A DNA stretch of 64,000 nucleotides from Labia minor (Eukaryota > Arthropoda > Insecta > Dermaptera > Spongiphoridae): contig OY720350.1 in the NCBI GenBank assembly GCA_963082975.1, positions 767,001-831,000 of the forward strand. Reading direction: 5' to 3'. Below, piece after piece: positions 58,301 through 64,000 of the stretch. How positions within the stretch are numbered: position 1 is the first letter of the stretch; each line of letters begins with the position of its first letter. Below the pieces are notes generated by a model. The model was not told the origin of the DNA. It made no database searches and was given only the letters and a program-made list of their open reading frames with translations. The translations under genes and the position numbers were made by a program.

Positions 58301-59752
58301 AGAAGCAGACAATTACGTTATCTAAAGTGATTTAACTAAACACACTTATAAAGATTTTCATTTGAATATTAAGATAATCAGATTGGATTCTGAATTAATT
58401 TATTATCTTTTCATTGGCCAAGAAAATTACTCATTTAATGGTATTAATTTATATTATTAGACAATTATTTTTTGAATAGAAACAATCAATTAAGTTCTCT
58501 GGCATTAAAATTTAAAAAAATTCAAAAAGTGGAGTTTATCGATTTGGCAAGCATTCAAATATTAATACCAGTATATTTACATGTATGTGGATTTATCGAA
58601 GCTTTTTTACCAATGGAAGCATCCTACAAACAACTAACTTTTTAAAACTAGCAAAAAATTTTATTTATTTTTCTTTTATTAATTATTTATTTATTTTTGA
58701 AATTTTTGAAAAAAAAACGCATTTTTACAAAGTAGTTTTAGAACGAAGACTCATTGAAAGAAAAATAAACGAAATTTTTATTTTAAGGGTTAGGTCTATT
58801 TACCAAAAGTCCCTTGATATATATAGTATGTTTATATTAAAATAATTTATTATTTCTAACATGATTAATATTATTTATAGTGAACGTGAAAGAGCTTCTG
58901 AACAAGTCAAACAGCGCACAATTTCTTTATGGTCATATACCAATTTTCGTCTTGAATTATATAAAAATCCTTTATATTGGGCTGCCCCACAAACTCAAAT
59001 TGCACTTGTGTCATTAGCTAGTCTTCGATCAATTTCTCTTTGGAAAGATTATTATTGCCGATGGAATCCGAGTATGAGACCACAGGTATATATATATATA
59101 TATACTCGTATATGCATTAAGAGAATTATTTATTTTATATTAAGTTTAATATATAAGAAATAAAGAAACGTCGATGTTCATATTGTTCAAACTACAATTT
59201 CTTGAAATGAAAAATTATCAAAAAGTCACGCACCATCTTAATTTTAATCTTTAATTATTCCAAAAATATCATATCACATTTTATATTAATCTATATAAAT
59301 TATTTACATTGTAATTATGTGATTTATTATTAAATAAAGTATTGAGTTGTTTTTTTTTCTGTTATTCTTAAGTGTAAGTTAAAAAAGTAAATAAATGCTA
59401 TCCAATTAAAATCAGATCAAGATCAAATTTTTATTTTACGCAAAATATTCAAACAATTCGATATTGACAATTTTTAATTGATATGTATGAAATTTAACAA
59501 TACTTGAATATCTTTCAGATTTAAATATTATTATAAATAATTTTAATATTTTTCAAATTTTTTTTTTTTTTTTTGTATATTATTTAGGATCCAATTTACC
59601 TTCGTACTCGGGAACTACTCATATTTAAAGATCACTTGGAAAAACAATCAGAGGAGTGTCGACGTGAATTACAAAACAGAAGCCAAAGAGGCAATGGAGG
59701 TGGCACACTTACTGCCCAACAAGTCAGATTAGCATCTCCACTCCATACATAA
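46338..59752 (+). CDS. Myotubularin-related phosphatase, MTMR1/MTMR2 type
   Basis: Thirteen exons with consistent phases: 46338-46460, 47606-47707, 50242-50532, 51057-51164, 51232-51384, 51580-51710, 56378-56563, 56669-56799, 56857-57032, 57187-57294, 57392-57576, 58881-59085, 59588-59752; 687 aa (human MTMR2 about 643). Order: a Ser-rich N-terminus (1-~110); PH-GRAM (~115-235; [35 protein letters not shown]); phosphatase (~265-630) with [29 protein letters not shown] and the catalytic loop [12 protein letters not shown] (Cys458, Arg464). All key residues are present, so it should be an active 3-phosphatase of PI3P and PI(3,5)P2 on endosomal membranes. The C-terminus has a short charged helical segment. 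It lacks the FYVE or DENN domains of other subfamilies. The start ATG is the first after a likely acceptor. Introns carry four or more transposons. Confidence 0.95.
46461..47605. other. Myotubularin intron 1
   Basis: The donor is GTAAGT at 46461 and the acceptor AG is at 47604-47605. A GC-richer patch at 46640-47000 is unassigned. Otherwise AT-rich. The acceptor is immediately followed by GTAAGT (see findings). Confidence 0.5.
47606..47707 (+). CDS. Myotubularin exon 2, Ser-rich, starts with a donor-like sequence
   Basis: A 102-nt exon coding [20 protein letters not shown] and similar low-complexity sequence. It begins GTAAGTTC directly after the acceptor CAG and ends before a second GTAAGT at 47708. 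Both flanking junctions are phase 0, so leaving it out keeps the frame. The Ser-rich composition matches the N-terminal tail of MTMR2-type proteins, which supports it as a real exon, but it could be optional. Confidence 0.65.
47708..50241. other. Myotubularin intron 2, nothing firm
   Basis: A 2.5 kb AT-rich intron. No coding trace or terminal repeat was recognised. A (TA)n tract lies near 48895-48917. Confidence 0.45.
50242..51710 (+). CDS. Myotubularin exons 3-6: PH-GRAM and start of phosphatase domain
   Basis: Exon 3 (50242-50532) has [20 protein letters not shown] and [12 protein letters not shown], the start of the lipid-binding PH-GRAM fold. Exons 4 and 5 (51057-51164, 51232-51384) add [18 protein letters not shown] and [14 protein letters not shown]. 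Exon 6 (51580-51710) has [18 protein letters not shown] and ends in phase 2. Exon 3 is notably GC-richer than its surroundings, as expected for conserved coding sequence. Confidence 0.9.
50551..50992. mobile_element. 442-bp mariner derivative, copy 2
   Basis: The ends CGAGGGTGGGGTGAAAAGTT and the inverse (AACTTTTCATCCCACTCTCG) are flanked by TA. It begins only 18 bases after exon 3 of the myotubularin gene. Inside on the + strand is a transposase relic: [18 protein letters not shown], then a stop, then [14 protein letters not shown] reaching towards the first catalytic Asp. Same family as 38571-39023 and in opposite orientation. Confidence 0.9.
51775..52815 (+). mobile_element. Mariner, nearly full length but with stops
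   Basis: The ends TACAATCTTAAATCCGCTGTT and the inverse (AACAGCGGATTTAAGCTTGTA) have TA on each side; 1041 bp in total. Transposase blocks in + order: [57 protein letters not shown] (second catalytic Asp region) and [11 protein letters not shown], then [19 protein letters not shown]. The third catalytic position (PSDYH in active copies) reads N here. The first block, around MTSDEK, is followed by a stop, and further stops exist. Mos1/mauritiana-like by recollection. Confidence 0.9.
53315..54372 (-). mobile_element. Helitron family with LINE cargo, copy A
   Basis: On the minus strand it starts A|TCTATATATATATATAAAGG at 54372 and ends in a hairpin GAGCGCC-loop-GGCGCTC, seven bases, then CTAG|T at 53315. 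The interior codes LINE reverse-transcriptase pieces: [41 protein letters not shown] (with frameshifts), then [18 protein letters not shown]. No Rep or helicase trace was found. The same interior is in copy B at 62460-63633. Confidence 0.75.
55090..55239. mobile_element. 150-bp Tc1-like inverted-repeat element
   Basis: The right end AACTGGCG-TTCTC...CAGTCACTG and the left end (AATGACGCAAAAAGTGAACGCCAGT) are imperfect inverted matches sharing GAACGCCAGT. TA flanks both sides (55088-55089 and 55240-55241). The CAGTGACTGAAAA-GAACGCCAGT end is typical of Tc1 elements. Confidence 0.6.
56378..57576 (+). CDS. Myotubularin exons 7-11: catalytic core
   Basis: Exons 56378-56563, 56669-56799, 56857-57032, 57187-57294 and 57392-57576. 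They carry [39 protein letters not shown], the C-x5-R loop [10 protein letters not shown] at the end of the third exon, [12 protein letters not shown], and [19 protein letters not shown]. The catalytic motif falls at an exon end: the donor follows GCTCAG at 57033. Confidence 0.95.
57577..58880. other. Myotubularin intron 11, nothing firm
   Basis: AT-rich. A patch at 57640-57780 is less AT-rich but unassigned. Confidence 0.45.
58881..59752 (+). CDS. Myotubularin exons 12-13: end of phosphatase domain and C-terminus
   Basis: Exon 12 (58881-59085) codes [17 protein letters not shown], then [20 protein letters not shown], which closes the phosphatase fold. Exon 13 (59588-59752) codes [20 protein letters not shown] and ends ASPLHT with TAA at 59750-59752. 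The tail is shorter than the coiled coil of vertebrate MTMR2. The intron between them (59086-59587) is AT-rich with a (TA)n start. Confidence 0.9.
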
Positions 59753-60458
59753 TAATTATCTTTTATCATCCATCCCTCTCCCTCCACTCTATCTATACTC
59801 TCTGTCATCAACAATATAATAATCTATATTTATTTTCAATTTATAATAATAATTAACTCTTATTATTTTTTTTCTTTAAATTATAAATATTAAAAACACT
59901 TTAAAGCAACGAAATGGTTTTCAAACAGACTATTTAAAAAAAAAAAGTTAAATAAACCAAAGTCTTTTGCGTTAAGTGTATGTGTGTGTGTGTGTGTGTG
60001 TGTTTGATGTAAATATAAAGTGGCTTATTATATAATTTAATTTAAATAAATTATTTTAAGTGTATTATATTATATTTTACCTCACATATATATATATAAT
60101 AAATTTCAATCATTTTAGTATATAATTGATTCTTTTTTTTATTTAAGTAATTTTTGTTAACTTTTCCAATATGTAGACTTCTATTTATAGATTATAATTT
60201 AAATTTAAGAAAAATATATCTTTAATAATTTTATCATGAAAATAGTTTTGTAAATGTTTTAAAAATATTTCTCTCTTCTGACCACTTTCAGCCAATTGTT
60301 TAATATTATATTTATTTTCTAGAACTTAATTTATAAAATAATTATCCTTGCGCGGATATCAGTGTTGCTTATTTAATCAAATTTACATAATATAAAATCT
60401 TTTTTTTTTATTTTTAAAACTATATTGAAATATTTGTAAACACATTGCAACCATTTTT
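59753..60458. other. 3' flank of the myotubularin gene
   Basis: Pyrimidine-rich 3' untranslated sequence, then a (GT)n microsatellite at about 59979-60003. An AATAAA motif near 59950 is a candidate polyadenylation signal. Nothing else was recognised. Confidence 0.5.
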
Positions 60459-60930
60459 ACCCACCGACGATAGTAAGGGAGGTATTGTTTTCACACCAAA
60501 TTTCACATGTGGAGATTTTTACTTATTAGCTCCACGAATCATGCATTTTAACATATTAAGAGAAAAAAGTATTTTTAGCATGATGGCTGTCCGTCCGTAT
60601 AGCTTGAACGGCTTTGGTATAATTACTTAATGCATCAGTATGATGAATTGATCAACTTTTGGTATATACCCGGAAACCGGAAGTGGGATTTTACAAAGTA
60701 TTAATTTTATATTCAATGTCGAAAAATATTTCACTTAAAATATAGTAGAAATTAATAATTGATTAATTAAACTAAAAATAAAAACCAAGAAAATATAATT
60801 TAATCATTTTAATTCAAGTTTTAAAAATATTTTTTTTATACTTTATATATACATATATAGGATAATGTTGTTCGGAAATTAATTTATTTCAAATCGTGTG
60901 CCTGGCCACAGCTCATATTTTTTTATCCTC
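60459..60930. repeat. Dispersed repeat copies
   Basis: 60459-60690 matches 32878-33120 (CGACGATAGTAAGGGAGGTATTG and the TTTCACACCAAATTTCACATG region). 60760-60930 matches 1148-1320 (TTTAATTCAA-TTTTAAAAATATTTTTTTT and GTGCCTGGCCACAGCTCATATTTTTTT). Whether both belong to one long repeat family is not known. Confidence 0.6.
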
Positions 60931-61130
60931 CAATCATCATCATGTTAATCTTATTTCCAACAAAAGAAACATTTTTGCACTTTATTTTTTTTACACGCTT
61001 TTATTTCGTTTCACATCGTGTCCTGTCATCAAATCTTGCAAGGTAAATTTGACCCACTTCCCAATGTTCGAATGAGTTGGAATTTTGCATACACTTCTGT
61101 CAAGACTAAAAATTAAGAAATATATAAAAA

Positions 61131-61474
61131 AAAAACTCTTTAAATACACGCTTTTATTTAAATGCACTAAAAAGGAGAAAATAATTTCTCCACACACACC
61201 ACGATTTCCTTACAATTAATCCTATCTAAAAAATGAAAGCGTGGACGCCAAACATGCCGAGAAAGGAAAAAAATACAAAGGACATTTCATTGTATATGCA
61301 CAAACCTTTCTGTTTTTTGTTTCCTTTTCCATTATACTTGATAACTATGTCTATTTAAAGTAGACTTTACATTTTTAGATATGATTAATTGTAAGGCCAT
61401 CGTGGTGAGTGTGGAGAAATTATTGTCTCCTTTTTAGCGCATTTAAATAAAAGCATGTATTTAAACAGTTTTTT
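61131..61474. repeat. Long inverted repeat, about 90-bp arms
   Basis: The left arm 61131-61220 and the right arm 61384-61474 are inverted copies with roughly 90% identity by eye. They share CGCTTTTATTTAAATGC, CTAAAAAGGAGA-AATAATTTCTCCACAC and CACCACGAT--CCTTACAATTAAT. The loop is about 160 bases. No target duplication was recognised. Confidence 0.7.
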
Positions 61475-61791
61475 TTTATTGTTTTAATTTGAAGAAGCAC
61501 AAGAAGGAAGACCATCAGAGTTACTCCACCCTTACGAAATCGTCACTGTTTCTACTTTACAAACAACAGTTAATGCAATTGTGTGAACCGAGTATCAACA
61601 TGCATCATAACATCAAAATACCACACGACATGACAACGCTCGCCTACATAATGTAAAAGTCGTTAAGAAAACTTTAGAGGCGCTTGAATCGGAAGTGTCT
61701 TATATTCATCAAATATTATTATTACTCTTTATACTACTTGAACTTCCCTCCAAATTTTTCTATAAAAAATGAAATTAAATCATCTATATAT
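61475..61791. other. Intergenic stretch, unassigned
   Basis: A less AT-rich stretch between the long inverted repeat and the piggyBac derivative. No coding trace or repeat copy was recognised. Confidence 0.4.
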
Positions 61792-61795
61792 TTAA

Positions 61796-62286
61796 CCCTT
61801 TGGGTACATTTGACGGCTCACGCTCGTCATGCGCAAATTTTGGCGTAATAACATTTGACGAGTCCGACTCGTCATTTCAAATAACGCCATCAACAGAGTC
61901 CAAACAACACCCTACAAAAAGATGCCGAGTTTGTTATAAAACCAAAATTAGAAGTGAAACTACCTGGCAGTGCAAACAATGCCAAGTACCTCTGCATTTA
62001 CCAACATGTTTCGAAAAATATCACACTTTGCAAAATTATTAGTAATTTTCTTTTTGATATATTTAGTTGTTAGTTGAAAACTACTTGTTATTATTTTTGT
62101 TTGTTTTATTTATCATTATTATTCTGTAATTATTATAAACTTATATCTTATTTAAACTATGTATTAAATTAAAATAAACAATTTGTTACATACAAAATAT
62201 TGCATTATCATACATCATTCAGATAGCAACAAATTAAATACGTTTCAGATGCATGATACTCTTTAAATAATTCAGTACCCAAAGGG
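61796..62286 (+). mobile_element. 491-bp piggyBac-like element keeping the zinc domain
   Basis: A perfect 12-bp inverted terminal repeat (CCCTTTGGGTAC and GTACCCAAAGGG) is flanked by TTAA on both sides (61792-61795 and 62287-62290). Subterminal near-palindromes (GACGGCTCACGCTCGTC, GACGAGTCCGACTCGTC) follow the left end. From about 61915 to 62042 it codes the C-terminal Cys-rich domain of a piggyBac transposase: RCRVCYKTKI, WQCKQCQ, then LHLPTCFEKYHTLQNY and a stop. There is no ATG in this frame inside the element and no catalytic domain. Confidence 0.92.
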
Positions 62287-62459
62287 TTAATACGACAGTG
62301 TCCGTCTGAACGCAAAAAACTCCAGAGCCTAAAATAGAAGGAGTAAGGTAACCAAATTTTTCTGAGGTGAAGGGTACCTCAAATGAGATGAAAAATAAAA
62401 AAGGAATTAGAATCTTAGGTAACTCCTGAGCTGAGCTGCGGGTGTTCCATTTTCCAGAA

Positions 62460-63633
62460 TCTATATATATAAAGGAGAGTGTTTGTTTGTATGTATGTAA
62501 TTTGTTTACTTTTTTGTGTGCTGCCATAGAAACAGATATATATATATATATAATTAGAACCTCTCTCTCTCCCTCTATTTAAAATTTTAAAAAATGGAGT
62601 GTTCTAGCCAGGTAAATGAATTGGACTGGAAGAGGAGACATGTGATTAGAGAAATTGGGAAAAAATCAACCGAAATGTAATTAAACAAAAAAATTCAAGA
62701 ATTATGCTACGGATACGACTTACATACAATTAACATACAAAATGTAGAATTTGAAAAAGTATAAATATTTAAATAATTAAGATCTCTAATCACGAAGGAT
62801 AATAATATTCGAGAAAAATTTAAATCGACGTTGTAATTGAGTAACGCCTGTTATTATGCAGTAAAGGGGCTTATCTCATCAAAAAGGATCAAAATTAAAA
62901 TATATAAAACAATTATTTTTCATGTTGATCGATGACTAGGGTGACCATATTTCGAAAACACCAAACCGGGACAAACGGTAAACCTTTTTTTTTAGAACTA
63001 AATTGAAAAAATTTTGAAAAAAAAATTACGAAATGTCCTAAATATTGAAAAAACGGGACAGTAGGGTGTCCCGAAGACATTTATAGGCCAAAGGAAGATG
63101 AGGTCACAGGGGGATGGCGGAGATGGCATAACGAGAAATAATGTCCAGATATAGTTAAGGTTATAAAATCGAGAAGGCTGGGATGGGAAGGGGACGTGGT
63201 TGGAATTGGAGAAACTAGAAATTGGGAGAAACCACTTGAGAAACGTCCGGTGGAAGACCAAGGACCAAGGTGGGTGGACAATGAAGGAAGGGACATGGGA
63301 GAGATGGGACAGGGTAGGATTTGGTTGGAGCTCAGAGCTCAGGATATGGACGCTTAGAGAAATGTGGATGCTGCGGCTAAGAACTTTCGAAAACTGTAGA
63401 GACACAAAGTTAGATATACAATAATAATATATAATTAATTTACTGATTAAATTAAAATATATTTTACAAGAAAACAAATAAATCTCTTATCTACTTATAC
63501 TGATTGAAACAAGATGGATGAAAACCTTTTACATACAGACTTTCAAACAAATATTATGTATCACTCGGGGGTACGGGGGGCGGAGCCCCCGTCTAGGTGT
63601 GAAGAGCGCCTGGAAGGCGCTCGGAGCAGCTAG
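62460..63633 (+). mobile_element. Helitron family with LINE cargo, copy B
   Basis: It starts A|TCTATATATATAAAGGAGAG at 62460 and ends with the hairpin GAGCGCC-TGGAA-GGCGCTC (63604-63622), seven bases, then CTAG|T at 63633. The interior is collinear with copy A (53315-54372), including the AAGGATAATAATATT segment and the LINE RT cargo, with the RT C-terminus near 63240-63420. An insert at about 62938-63075 (TAGGGTGACCATATTTCG, CCGGGACAAACGG) looks related to the hAT element at 21235 and is absent from copy A. Confidence 0.78.
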
Positions 63634-64000
63634 TTGTGTTTAAATGTTATTTATTATTTATTACCTTAGAGAAGAGTCTTATTTAATAGAGCTTATTTTA
63701 TTTTCTTATTTTTTTTTACATAAAATTTGATGCAAATTCTTTGATCAAATTCTCCATCTGTAGAAAATCGCCCCCCGTCACTTCACAAAAACTTCCAACT
63801 TATATGTTTCTTATAAATATACAAAGAATGCTATCCAACCTGCAACTGTGATATAAAAATTAACTGTAGATAAGCTACTAAATTCAGAAAATTATTTCTT
63901 GATTACTATTTGATATCACCTCATAAAATCATCATAATTATATGGAGAGTCTATGATTATTAATTATTTAATATTTTTTTTTTATTGTTTTTTATTAAAA
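63634..64000. other. Right edge, nothing recognised
   Basis: AT-rich sequence to the end of the window. No coding exon, repeat copy or terminal structure was recognised. Confidence 0.5.

Noticed and set aside
63081-63477. Minus-strand open frames near the right edge as genes
   Set aside because: They are the antisense of the LINE cargo in the Helitron; the meaningful reading is on the + strand.

Overview
The window is AT-rich animal DNA with short exons, GT-AG introns, many (TA)n tracts and a very high load of DNA transposons. The cytochrome P450 at the left looks like an ecdysone 20-hydroxylase (shade/CYP314A1 type), which points to an arthropod, probably an AT-rich insect. I cannot name the order or species from the sequence alone. 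There is no sign of a prokaryotic origin, a CRISPR array, a tRNA or an rRNA.

Layout, all four host genes on the + strand. (1) 1478-6653: the 3' part (6 exons, about 370 residues) of a mitochondrial-clan P450 whose first exons lie to the left or were not recognised. (2) 11662-40944: an 18-exon gene of about 1055 codons with three LOTUS domains and one extended Tudor domain, i.e. a TDRD5/Tejas-like germline piRNA-pathway factor. (3) 43686-45423: a 3-exon AIMP1 gene (304 aa) with the N-terminal coiled coil and the C-terminal EMAPII/tRNA-binding domain. (4) 46338-59752: a 13-exon myotubularin of the MTMR1/MTMR2 group (687 aa) with an intact C-S-D-G-W-D-R catalytic loop. In each gene I joined the exons by hand, and all reading phases agree across every junction used.

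The rest is mostly mobile DNA, much of it defined by terminal repeats and target-site duplications that can be read directly. I see hAT elements (one 2.6 kb copy with a broken transposase and several short derivatives with 8-bp duplications), mariners (several), a Tigger/pogo element, piggyBac-like elements with TTAA ends, Helitrons (one with helicase remnants, and a second family carrying pieces of a LINE reverse transcriptase), LINE fragments, and a 748-bp long-armed foldback element flanked by a perfect 8-bp duplication. The introns of the TDRD5-like gene hold at least fifteen insertions, including a nest up to three deep, yet its reading frame is intact.

Points most worth a second look: a CAG|GTAAGT junction in the myotubularin gene that could act as a recursive splice site; an in-frame 81-nt intron in the I-helix of the P450; the Helitron family with LINE cargo; a shared subterminal palindrome design in three piggyBac-like elements; and the transposon-filled piRNA gene itself.
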